Assembly: GCA_035772735.1 (NCBI GenBank)
Contig: JASDFA010000019.1
Coordinates: forward strand, 66,998,001-67,062,000
Source: Datura wrightii
Lineage: Eukaryota; Streptophyta; Magnoliopsida; Solanales; Solanaceae
DNA length: 64,000 bases
Direction: 5' to 3'
Shown here in pieces: positions 54,383-64,000 of this stretch (position 1 is its first letter; the number at the start of each line of letters is the position of its first letter). Under the pieces are notes generated by a model, which saw only the letters and a list, made by a program, of their open reading frames with translations, was not told where the DNA came from and searched no databases. A program made the position numbers and the translations under genes.

Positions 54383-54424
54383 GTGCATTGGGGACAAAGC
54401 ACATTTTTTGAGTGGGGGTAGGGG
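54383..54424 (+). promoter_or_regulatory. Hairpin plus PPT-like tract downstream of ORF2 in element G
   Basis: GTGCATTGGGGACAAAGCAC: seven of eight pairs with loop GGGA, then a T-run and GAGTGGGGGTAGGGG. Same order as in A and E, different stem sequence. Confidence 0.55.
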
Positions 54425-56085
54425 TTTGACTTGTTTGGCGTTTTTGACCTTAGTGGTATATTTTGACTATATAGTTTGGATGCTTTATATGATTACTTTT
54501 GTTTTGTATTAAAATATGTTGTTATGAGTTAGTGATGATATGTGTGACTGTCAATTTTACCTCTTTCATAATGTAGAATTTTTTTAATTGCTTTCGTAGT
54601 TTAAGGTCCTTTTTGGTTTTCTTGGCCATCTTTATTTATCGAGAGGCTTACTTTTAGTTGAATCTGGAAAATAAATATAGTTAGAGTGTCACAGTGTGTA
54701 GGCCTAATGATAGATTGCTAGGCGACATTCTTAAGGGACCAGCGTACTAGTTGAGTCAGTTTTGGTTGAATAAAATATTTTTAACTTAGTTGGTGGTGGC
54801 AATTGAGTTTATAGCATGGTTATATCACTCTTTGGAAAAAATGCTCCCCTCAAATTTTTTCCACAGCTATTTTGTATTGACATGTGTACCTCTATTTTTG
54901 ATGTCTAATTATGTTGATTTTTACAATGAATTCCTAGTTGAGAGTAAGATGTTTAGGCCATGTGATATCCATGTGCCATTGTATGGTGAGGAAATTGTTT
55001 GTTCACTTGTTGTGGTCATATTCTAGAACTTCCCTTCCTACTCATGTTTGAGCTTAAGATTGACTATGGATTGTAGAGATTAACTTAGGCCTTCTTTGTG
55101 CTTCACAAGCCACATTTGCCTAAATGAGCTCACCAAATGATGCAGTTATTCCTAGTCTCCCCTTTTCATCATATGACCATTTTTCTTGATCAACTAAAAT
55201 GAATGCCAAAACTAGTTCTCAAGTTGACCCTCTTTTGAACTCATCCTCCTTGAGACTATGAAATGTGATAAAAATGAGTAAAAAGGTGTAACTTAGGGTG
55301 ATAAGGTCGAACAGAAATAAAAGGGCATAAGTAAGTGTTTAATAATATCTCAAGGTGTATTGTGAGCTAAAAAGAAGAAGAAAAAGAATAGAATAAAAGA
55401 GAAAAAGATAATGAAAATTGAGCTCGCAAAACACCTTGGAGTATGAAAAGTTGCTAAGGAAAGAAGGGGAATAAAAAGAAAGGGATCATAAAGTGAACAA
55501 GGTGGTGAAAATGTGATTTAGTGTTCAAGGATGGTGAAAAAGCTACTAATGACCATATTTGTCCTACTAACCGTTTGACCATCATTACAAACTTAAAAAA
55601 GCCCTTATGTGATCTTAATCTTTATTACCAAAAGAAAAGGCATTAGAATAAATAGGCAAGCATATGATAGTTGCGACCTATCTTGTGAATCTCTTTGTGA
55701 GAGTTGAGTGTTTTTCTCTTCTCTCTTGATATTATGTGTCCTTGTAGTGCGTTATATTATTACTTCTGAAAATGGACTCTTTTCTTAGTCTAATTATGAA
55801 GGCATATGGATTGTAATGGTGGAACAGCTTACTTCTCAAATCTAGGTGTGTGCATGTAGTAGTAATGTCATATGTTGAGATTGCATGCTTGTTCTGGATG
55901 ATTGCGAGAAAAACTGATTATATTGGATAGAGGGGGTGGCTGGCTTGAAAACTAAGTGCTTGTAGCTGATTGTCAAACCCACCCTAGTCATTGCATTTTG
56001 TGATGTCAGAACATTAGTTTAGGTCTAGGTTAGTTTTTATCATTTAGTTGCTTGAGGGAAAGAAAAAGCTTTAAGTTGGGGGTGT
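54425..56085 (+). other. 3' noncoding region of element G
   Basis: AT-rich with no convincing gene. An open stretch at 54790-55026 shows no known motif. It ends aagttgggggtgt, a PPT, against the LTR at 56086. Confidence 0.5.
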
Positions 56086-56399
56086 TGATGTGTTGGGAGT
56101 TTACGACACATCTTTACTTTATTTCATAAAGTTTAGCATGCCTTTGTACTAATTTAATTCAATACTAACCTTATTATGCTATCTTTTAGGAACCCAATTG
56201 AAGTAAAGAATGTAAAAAATCAAAGTCACTATGTCTATCCAAAAATAGAGCAAAGGACGTACTGTCTCTTCAATGGACGATCCATACATCCACTAATCAA
56301 GAAGGGTAGTCAAGAGGTGCCTTTGTGATCAAGAAACTACTCTCAGGTGCTTAGTAACCATGCTCAAATTACACCTTGCAATTAAAGTATAGAGGCGGT
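56086..56399 (+). repeat. LTR stub of element G
   Basis: Begins TGATGTGTTGG with terminal inverted arms GATGTGT and ACACATC (56087-56112). Cut after 314 bases by H. Confidence 0.6.
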
Positions 56400-57635
56400 T
56401 GCTGTCAAATATAGTAACACAAAAGTTGGGGTCGATCCCACAGGGAATAGGCAGAAGCAATATGTTAATGATGAAAATAATTCTAACAATTGTTGAGTAA
56501 ATTTATAAAATTACTAAGACTAAACTGGGAGTGTGTTGCCCATGATTTCATAACTTTGTAGGCTTTTACTAGTGATCTATCCTGGTGAATTTTGTGTAAG
56601 GCTTATGTTTAGTTCGTCTAACATCTCTCAACCTTGGTATATGAATTTCACTTATCTCCTCTCTATCTCAAAGTGTATATATTTTTGTTTCACAAGTAAT
56701 CTTGAATTAGCTATCCTCGGTTAGAGCTCAATCTAATTTAGATGAGGGCTGCTTTCCTCAAATTGCAATTGTTATTTACTTTTTCTAAATTTAGCCTTCT
56801 TGGCCGGGCCAGTTGAAGATACGGGCAATATAGCATTAACATAAAGAAAATAACAGTCCACTCAACTAACCATTCAAGAATCACTATTTTATTATTCCTA
56901 TATACGTTAATCCATCATGGTTCCCACAACCCTAGCTTAAGAGATTTTAGCCGTTCATGTTTATGAGAATATACATAAAAGATGTACAAGAAATCATAAT
57001 GAAATATGTACGATAATAGAAGCTTTCTGACAAAATTTCCAAGCTAAATTGAATAACAAGAACTTGACGAATTCTTCAAGAAAAACTCAACGAAGTTATT
57101 ACACAAATTCGTAGAGTATGAATTGTGCAACACTCTAATCACACTAATTTACTATATGAAACCTAAAACATGTTATGAGAGGGTATTTATAATAGTAGAT
57201 TTGGCCTGCACTGTTCCTTCTTGGATTTGAATTAGGTTTTGCAACTTTTGTTCCTGGTAGAATTGGGATTTGACTTTTTGGCCGACTAGATAGTGCAGTG
57301 AGTCACACCCCTCCATGCGCTTTTTGCAATGGTGCATCGCGCCTCTCCGTTCTTCGATACTACTTGCTCGTCACATAGGCCATGGCATAGGAGTGCCAGC
57401 ATAATGCAAAACTTCAAATACTCATCTCGTCAACCCCGTTTTCCCATATTTCCTCTTTTAAGCCATATTTAATACCAAATTCATCAATTTCATACCTGAA
57501 AGAATCTAATCATGTGTGTTAGCTCTATTTAATAAATATATCATAAAACACAGGAAAACACAAGTAATTTATTCTCAAAATATAGCTAAGTATGGGCAAA
57601 AATGGCTAAGAATTGCGTAAATTCATCGTTCATCA
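56400..57635 (-). repeat. 3' LTR of element H
   Basis: 1236 bases. On the element strand it starts TGATGAACGATG (57635) and ends TTTGACAGCA (56400). TATA-like TATAAATA at 57191-57184. GC-richer repeats (gcgcgcctctcc, gtgcatcgcg) at 57290-57400. The terminal hairpin seen in other LTRs is weak here. Confidence 0.75.
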
Positions 57636-57650
57636 CTACCCCACACTTAA
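57636..57650 (-). promoter_or_regulatory. Polypurine tract of element H
   Basis: TTAAGTGTGGGGTAG on the element strand directly before the LTR start. Confidence 0.8.
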
Positions 57651-59258
57651 ACTATTGTTCATCCTCGAAGAATCTACTACTTCCCTTCTCCAATTCAAGC
57701 ACAAAATTCACCCTACGTATAGGTATACTTACACTTATGATCATTAGACATATCAATCAAGCTCCAATAATTCACTCACGTGCATATAGGATCAACATTC
57801 AAATGTTAAATTAGTTCAAAATAACTTAGCTTCGGAAATAACTCAAGAAGATATATTTGGGCCATCATGAATCATATGATATTTAGCAATCAATAATTAC
57901 CAAAATCCTACCATTATGTTCCCTCACCATTTGGGGAGTTGCCCTTTCACACAAGATGTATAACAATATTAACTTGGGCATAAATAAAAAAATCTTGCTC
58001 ACATTCCCAAAGAGCTCAACATGCATGCCAAAGACAACTCATAGGCTTATCCTTAGTGTAAATGCTCCACTAATATAGAATATCAAATCAAGGATGAATT
58101 AACACTTTAACTTGGTTGTAGTGTAGGCTAAGGGAAAGGGAGGAACTATTTGACAAGATATTGAGTAATCTCGCTAAGCACTATAATACTTCATATCTCT
58201 TGACTTTTTAGCACATTCTTCAATCTCCTATTTTTCTCCTTATACCTCCTTTTCATTTTCAATTTTTCAACTTAGGTGACTAGTGGGAATTTTTCAACAT
58301 TAAGCGCAATCACAATTTTCTAATTCTTGGAAATTTTCAAACTTCCAAGCTTTTTCTTCCTTTTCTTTTCCCACTAACATCACCCTTCTTTTTTAGCAAA
58401 TTTCACCCCTTTTTTTCTTCTGATTTTCCAACTTCTAGATTTTTTTTTACTTCTACACTTATGCTCCTTTTATGCAATAATTTCATCAAAGTGCTCCAGG
58501 AGTCATTTGGATCAAATAAAGTCCATAGAACAAAAAGGATTAAGCTTGTAATATGGCTATCAAAAGAATAGAATAAGGCTCAAAATGGCTAACTAGGATA
58601 ATCACATCAAGATAGGTAAAATAGGATATAAATAGGCTACCAAAAAAACACCTATATCACTTTCTAGATTCAACATTCTCATTTCGTTTTGCACACACAC
58701 CGGGCAAGTTCTATACATCAAATGGCAAACATGGAGTATGCTAGAATTCCTCACTCACACAATGGCACAAATGGTTTAACAATGGCAATCAAGATTACAT
58801 AAGCACATATATCCATATTGCATGCAAAGCATAATTAATCCCTCATATTTATGTTTAAGAGTCAAGTTCTAAAAGTATAAGTGTTTCTACCTTTTCATGC
58901 ATTTTGAGTGAATTTCGCAATGTCTAAATGATGCCTAAGTGAAGCACTTTGCATTCATAAGGTTTTAAGTTCTTGTATTCCTAATGACTAATTTTCCCTT
59001 AAGATGAGCATCATCCATCCATCATCGGGAACAATTCATGAATCTATGACTAACTAAAAAGAAAATCTAGACCCACTAATTAGTTCTAAGACTATCCACA
59101 AGAAAAGTATCAAAAATTAAAACCGGTGAAACCCAAAACAAAATAAAATTAAAAAAAAAACAACAAACCAAAAAGTATGCAAGATAAGTCATGAATAAAA
59201 AAACTAGGACCACCATGTATAAATTTAGCAATAAAAGCATGCATGGTAATGAAGTTTA
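57651..59258 (-). other. 3' noncoding region of element H
   Basis: Collinear in blocks with A 1-1700: 58022-58080 and 58695-58715 hold the two conserved blocks. No coding sequence. Confidence 0.65.
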
Positions 59259-59302
59259 CTTCTCCCACCTTACATTTAATTAGTAGTACTGTCCTCAGTG
59301 CT
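59259..59302 (-). promoter_or_regulatory. Hairpin plus PPT-like tract in element H
   Basis: Element strand AGCACTGAGGACAGTACT: six of seven pairs with loop AGGA, then ATTAAATGTAAGGTGGGAG, a worn PPT. Next to it (59340-59375) is a short acidic ORF2 end (IDDED). Confidence 0.5.
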
Positions 59303-59379
59303 AAAACAATAAAGCATAAAGTAAAACAGTGAAAGAAGAACTCCCGCAGACTCTAGTCCTCATCATCAATGGAATTGTT

Positions 59380-59600
59380 AGATTACGCTACTAGTGCAGC
59401 GAGTTGCGCGACCCTATATGGCACGGGCATGTCGCGATGCACCACTCTGTGCAATGAAAGGCCTGCAACATCGCACCACTCTACATGGAGCTTGGCCTGC
59501 ACATTGAGCAACTCTGTGCAGAATTCGGCCTTTGCGTTCCTTATACCAATTTTCCCTTACCCGATATGTTTTTATGACTTGTTTCCTGCATACTTGAGCA
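59380..59600. repeat. Self-complementary repeats in H's promoter-like block
   Basis: gttgcgcgaccc, tgtcgcgatgcaccactctgtgcaa-type and catcgcaccactc motifs recur. Related motifs occur in H's LTR (57290-57400), again linking the internal block with the LTR. Confidence 0.4.
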
Positions 59601-59625
59601 TGCATATGAAAAAAATCTAAGTTAT

Positions 59626-59672
59626 CTTGGGTTACCTCCCAAGTAGCGCTTAATTTAATATTGCGGCACGAC
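59626..59672 (-). promoter_or_regulatory. Hairpins after pol in element H
   Basis: GTCGTGCCGCAAT (59672-59660; stem partly lost) and CTTGGGAGGTAACCCAAG (59643-59626; perfect 6-bp stem, loop AGGTAA), with the AAGCGCTA linker between. Confidence 0.65.
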
Positions 59673-59679
59673 ACAGACC

Positions 59680-62045
59680 CTTTATTACTCAGACATCATC
59701 AAGGTATAGTTCCTTCAAGACTTTCAACTCTCAAGATTACAGAGATAGTGCTTTATCCTTTGTCCATTCACTTTAAATCTTGTTCCATCCTTGGTTTCAA
59801 GCTCTATTGCACCATGTGAGAAAACTTGAACCATCTAGAAAAGTCCTGACCACTTTGACCTTAATTTACCTGGAAACGAGTATATTATGCAATTGTATAG
59901 CAATACTAAGTCCCCAATTGTGAACTCCCTCTTTTCAATCTTTTGTTCATGATATAGATTCATTCCTTTTTTATATTGAAGTATTTATATAAGCCGTTAA
60001 TCTAAATTCGTCCATCTCATTGAGTTGGGTGAGTCTAAGATTTTGGCTTCTTCCCAATTCAGATTTAACTTCTTTAGTGCTCATAAAGCCTTATGTTCAA
60101 GCTCTACAGGTAAATGACATGATTTTTCGTAGAGAAGCTGATATAGTGACATACCTATGGGTGATTTGAATGTTGTGCGATATGTCCATAAAGCATCATC
60201 TAATCTCGTTAACTAGTATGTTCTATTGGCATTAAATACCTCAGCCAAAATCATCTTGATCTTCCTATTTGAGACTTCCACTTGTCCACTTGTCTATGGG
60301 TAGTAACGTGTTGCCACCTTATTCTTAACTCCATATATTTCAAGTAACCGCCGGAAGAGCCTATTTCAAATGTGTGATCTGCCATCACTGATTATTGCCC
60401 TCGGAGTGCAAAATCTAGAGAAGATGTTCCTTCGAAAGAACCCAGTGACTGACTTACTTTCATTGTTTGGAAGTGCTACAGCTTTCACCTATTTGGAAAC
60501 ATAATCAACTACAACCAAGAATTATTTCATTCCAAATGAACTCGCAAAGAGGCCCATGAAACAAATACCCCACACATCGAAGAACTCTACCTCTAGAATA
60601 GGTGTTAGAGGTAACTCATGTCTCCACGACACTCCTCCTTCTTGTTGACGTTTATCACAAGCTTTTGAAAAGTCATGAGCATCTTCGTGAATCATAGGCC
60701 AATAGTAACCACATTGTAATATCTTTTGTGTTGTGCGAATGCCACTATGATGCCCTCCAATGGGAGACAAGTGGCATACCTTAAGAATGTAAATCATCTC
60801 ATTTTTCGGATCACACCTTCTAATTATATTGTCAGCATAAATTCTGAATAAGTATGGCTCATCCTAATAAAATTTCCTTACATCATGGAGAAATTTCCTC
60901 TTTTGATGAAAACTCATATTTTCGAGCATTACATCACTCACCAAATAGTATGTAAAATGTGTGAACCATGGAATCAGCAATTCTACCTCTAGAATGGGTG
61001 TTAGAGGTAAGTCATGTCTGTGCGACACTCCTACTTCTCGTTGAAATTTATCAAAAGATTTTGCAAAGTCATGACCATCTTGGTGAATCATGGGCTAATA
61101 GTAACCACACTGTAATATCTTTTGTGTTGTGCGAATGCCACTATGATGCCCTCCAATAGAAGACAAGTGGCATGCCTCTAGAATGTAAATCATCTCGTTT
61201 TTGGAAACACACCTTCTAATTATATTGTCAGCACAAATTCTAAATAATTACGGACATCCCAATAAAATTTTCTAACGTCATGGAGAAATTTTCTATTTTG
61301 ATGAAAACTCATATTTTGGGCACTACGTCACTCACCAAATAGTTTGCAAAATCTGTGAACCATGGAATTAGATTATGTGAAGCAGCCAATACCTATGCAA
61401 CTAGGAAGGAATCAATGATCTCCAACTCATTCCCCACTTTTTCGTCTTCCTCCAATCAGGATAGATGGTCTATGACTTGGTTCTCTATACCCCTTCCATC
61501 TTTTACCTCAAATACTTATAGTAGGAGTACCCAACGAATAAGTCAAGGCTTTGCATCCTCTTTGGCCATTAGATACTGACTTGCTGCATGGTCAGTGTGC
61601 ACCACTACAGTTGTTCCAAGGAGGTACACATGAAATTTCTCAAAGGCATATACCATAGCTAACAACTCTTGCTCTGTGACTGTGTAATTCTTTTGTACTG
61701 CATTGAGGGTCCTGCTAGCATAGTAAATGAGATGAATGATCTTATGATGACTTTCTAAAAGGACAACAACCAAGGATACATCACTAGCAACACATATGAT
61801 CTCGAATGGCTTAATCCAATCAGGAGCCACTATGATGGATGTTATGATGAGCTTCACCTTTAGACACTTGAATGCGTTGAGACAAGCTTCAATAAATACA
61901 AATTTTGCATCCTTCTCTAACAATCCGCATAAGGGGTTAGTAATTTTTGAAAAATCTTTAATAAACCGCTGATAGAAACCAACATGCCTTAGAAAACTGT
62001 GGATCCACTTAACAAAGATAGGAGGTTGAAGTTTTGAAATAACTG
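59680..62045 (-). pseudogene. pol: Element H integrase, RNase H and RT end, broken
   Basis: Reading from the right: RT end (LSNPLCGLLEKDAKF), RNase H with ICVASD (relatives CDASD, so one catalytic Asp is Val), TLNAVQKNYTVTEQELLAMVYAFEKF and VHTDHAA. Then the integrase zinc finger GGHHSGIRTTQKILQCGYYWP with CDKRQQ (one Cys is Arg), and the core DVWGICFMG, where the first catalytic Asp is Cys. The C-terminal integrase region carries many stops. The order equals that of A's pol. Inactive. Confidence 0.85.
60586..61377. repeat. 396-bp tandem duplication within H's integrase
   Basis: 60586-60981 and 60982-61377 align base for base with an offset of 396, both starting at tctacctctagaat and ending near gtgaaccatggaat. 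By eye they differ at roughly one base in ten, so the duplication is old. It repeats the zinc-finger region and its upstream linker. Confidence 0.85.
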
Positions 62046-62399
62046 CAATTGATTAAGTGTTGTATTGGATTTTCTCCCTTTAGTCCATTAAATAGCCCTT
62101 TAATATTCAGCAACTAAATCATATTATTGGTGATATCGAACTTAGCATTGGTGGGAAGCGGGGTGGCACAATTTCTTTGTTAAAGCCAACCTCATCAAGA
62201 TCAATATGGTCTCAATAGATACCATCCCTCCTGGCCTGCCGCTACTTTCATGCCTTTTGCAAAGGTTGGACTGGCTATTCTTCCATCAATCCTTCCAACA
62301 GAGGAAGGTCAAACAACAGGTCTTTGTTTGCCACTGTGAAGGCTCAAACAAAAACAAAAAACATAATTATAATTCACGAAATAAGGATTACTAGTTAAG
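62046..62399. other. Unassigned stretch between H and I
   Basis: No motif or LTR end recognised. A short open stretch at 62206-62394 shows nothing recognisable. Probably rearranged retroelement sequence. Confidence 0.3.
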
Positions 62400-64000
62400 C
62401 ATATATTCCAATTTTTGCACTTGCAAGCATGTCACCAAATGAGGTGATTCTACACGCAACTAGAGAGAATCCCAATTGGTTATTAAGAAATTCACACCCA
62501 AGGGATTATAGAATGAATCTTACGCTCATTCTCACAAAGAAATTCTCAGGCACATAACTTGACCCATAGGCTTGCCCTTCATGTCACTCGCCACTAATGT
62601 AGAGTTGCTACACTTAAAATCAATTAGAACTTGGAGGTCATGATAGGCTAGGGGTAAAGGTATGATGAATTTTAAGTTCTAGTGACTAGAACCTCCCTAA
62701 TGCCCTTTTGTGAATCTTATTACTTGCTTCATTTCCCTATTAAATTACCCTCACCTTATCTCTCCTTTACATCATTTCCACTTTTGGAACAAGATCCCTC
62801 TATACCTCTCCTTATTAATCACTTTTCATCTTATTTTAGCAAGAGGAAGAACCCTTTTACAATTCAATTCTTTTCACTCAAACAATTCACTCATTCTTTT
62901 CGTGATTTGGTGCTTTCTCACACTGAAGTTCACTTTTTTCCCATTTTCCATCTTACATTCCCCAAAGGTTTTTGCCCCATCTTTCCCTTTTCTATTCGCA
63001 CACTTTTGAGACTTCGAGCATCATTTTTGCATTTCTTCTCACAATTAGCACTAGGAGGATGGGTACCAAAGAGGGATTACAAAAGGGTTTTGGGCTTGTA
63101 ATGTGGTTTTTAAGAAAAAAACTTAAAGGCTCATTAGCTAACAAGGATTCATGTTCAAAGAGGTCATATAGTTAAAGTAGCTATCGAAAAGAACGCCTAA
63201 AAACATCTTCCAAGTACAACCAAATCTAGAATGTTGCCTTGAGTCACAGTTGGGGAAAGTTCTAGACAATAGCTCATGCAAGAGAGTAAAACTACCACCT
63301 TTACCATAAAGTATCACCCTTCAAGGATTTCACATCATTTTCATTACCACATCAAGAGTCATAAACAATATCACATGAGAATCAAGAAGCCAAAGAAAGA
63401 ATTTGAAATTTATTACAATAGTCTACTCAACTTCTCCAATTCAAATGCTCCTTTCTTTCTCATAATTATTTTTTTTTCAACAACCATGCCATTTAAGAAA
63501 TTTTTTTTCTGGTGGTACCTCTTGGAAGCCATTAAAAATATTGACTCAACAGGACTTAAACTCGCATTTTTCCTTTAGAAAGTCACCTCTCAATCCATCA
63601 TTGGAAAATGCCATCCGGTTCGATAACAAAATAAAATAAAAGAAAATCGCTCCTCGGGAAAGAATGTGGTATAAAGAAAACCCAAAGGAGTTTATTCACT
63701 AACTACTATAACCAAGAGACAAATATGGGTCATGAAACATTTGGCAGTTTGAGAAAGACCCAATCATTGACACTAACAATTTACAGGAATTTCATTTTTT
63801 TTCATTCATCATGAGTCCAACAAAGGCTCGACAACCAACCACACCACAAACGAAAATTTCAAATCAGCCTGACAAGGGCACAATACAAGGGCATTCAAAT
63901 TCAACAATAATCACCATAAGAAAGACACTCATCCCCACACCCAACTAATAGAGAACATTGCCCCAATGTGCAAGTTAAGAATAATTAGTGAAAAGAGGGC
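62400..64000 (-). other. 3' noncoding region of another Athila-like element (I)
   Basis: Contains the conserved block around cccataggcttgccctt and ccactaatgtagag (62564-62608), the aagttctagacaat block (63250-63270), and at its right end a hairpin with a PPT-like tract. Order and orientation equal those of A and H. Its LTR and coding part are not visible. Open stretches such as 62682-63101 are pyrimidine-rich noise. Confidence 0.6.
63930..63969 (-). promoter_or_regulatory. Hairpin plus PPT-like tract in element I
   Basis: Element strand ACATTGGGGCAATGT (63969-63955; stem ACATTG/CAATGT), then TAGTTGGGTGTGGGGATG (63947-63930). Fifth instance of this module. Confidence 0.5.

Larger units (their letters stand above)
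49743..56399 (+). mobile_element. Element G: decayed Athila-like copy, left end missing
   Basis: Plus strand: gag tail and protease relic, hairpin, promoter-like block, ORF2 relic, hairpin with PPT-like tract, 3' region, PPT and the first 314 bases of an LTR, which H cuts off. The 5' LTR and most of gag are missing at the L junction. There is no RT or integrase between protease and the hairpin, so it was pol-less before decay. Confidence 0.7.
56400..62045 (-). mobile_element. Element H: decayed Athila-like copy with pol remnants
   Basis: Minus strand: 3' LTR at left (56400-57635), PPT, 3' region, hairpin with PPT-like tract, a stub of the acidic ORF2 end, promoter-like repeats, hairpins, then integrase, RNase H and the end of RT. 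It breaks off near 62045; gag, protease and 5' LTR are missing. Integrase carries a 396-bp tandem duplication. Confidence 0.8.

Noticed and set aside
54790..55026. A 78-codon open stretch in G's 3' region as a membrane protein gene
   Set aside because: Hydrophobic translation from AT-rich DNA, no ATG context or homologue recognised, and no counterpart in other elements.
62682..63101. A 139-codon open stretch in the I region
   Set aside because: Pyrimidine-rich noncoding sequence that keeps frames open by base composition; the collinear 3' regions of A and H have no such frame.

Overview
The window is a block of plant heterochromatin made almost wholly of LTR retrotransposons of the Ty3/gypsy order, nested in one another. 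I find no host gene, rRNA, tRNA gene, organelle DNA or CRISPR. Two lineages are present. The first is Athila-like: the primer binding site (PBS) is complementary to the 3' end of tRNA-Asp, gag-pol is one frame, and a long 3' region follows pol. The second is Tekay/Del-like: its PBS matches initiator tRNA-Met and its LTRs are about 2.1 kb. LTR style and gag-pol sequence suggest a eudicot, most likely Solanaceae. That placement is inference, not proof.

Layout. 1-11360: element A, an Athila-like copy on the minus strand. It has a nearly intact gag-pol frame with two nonsense codons, an extra ORF ('ORF2') in the env position, and its 5' LTR at the right; its 3' LTR lies just left of the window. 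11361-12916 and 30224-30864: two halves of an old Tekay-like LTR (D), split by element C. 12917-30223: element C, a decayed Tekay/Del copy on the minus strand, itself split by element B. 18698-26636: element B, a minus-strand relative of A flanked by a perfect CATAC duplication, with intact gag-protease but no reverse transcriptase, RNase H or integrase. 30865-33476 and 40809-41346: remains of J (plus strand, with an ORF2 relic), split by element E. 33482-40803: element E, a plus-strand Athila-like copy with gag-protease only. 41347-46757: element F, plus strand, decayed, gag-protease only. 46758-48410: K, a 3' region and LTR piece. 48430-49742: L, a Tekay-like LTR piece. 49743-56399: G, gag-protease and ORF2 relics, 3' region and LTR stub. 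56400-62045: H, minus strand, decayed pol with a 396-bp tandem duplication. 62400-64000: I, the 3' region of another minus-strand relative.

How the parts work together. By family knowledge, gag forms the particle, protease matures it, RT/RNase H copies the RNA from the tRNA-Asp primer, and integrase inserts the DNA. B and E lack RT and integrase yet have matched LTRs and target duplications, so they must have moved with enzymes from full-length relatives such as A.

The most interesting signal is a shared noncoding architecture in elements whose primary sequence has diverged. (1) A hairpin just after the gag-pol or gag-protease stop has a stem that changes by paired substitutions. (2) In A, an internal promoter-like block repeats the LTR palindromes and TATA box and appears to drive a spliced ORF2 transcript. 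(3) Another covarying hairpin with a purine tetraloop sits next to a copy of the polypurine tract (PPT), about 1.7 kb from the LTR. (4) Self-complementary sequence lies at the very 5' end of several LTRs. (5) Conserved blocks occur in the 3' noncoding region. (6) Gag-pol appears to start at a conserved CUG. All comparisons were made by eye.
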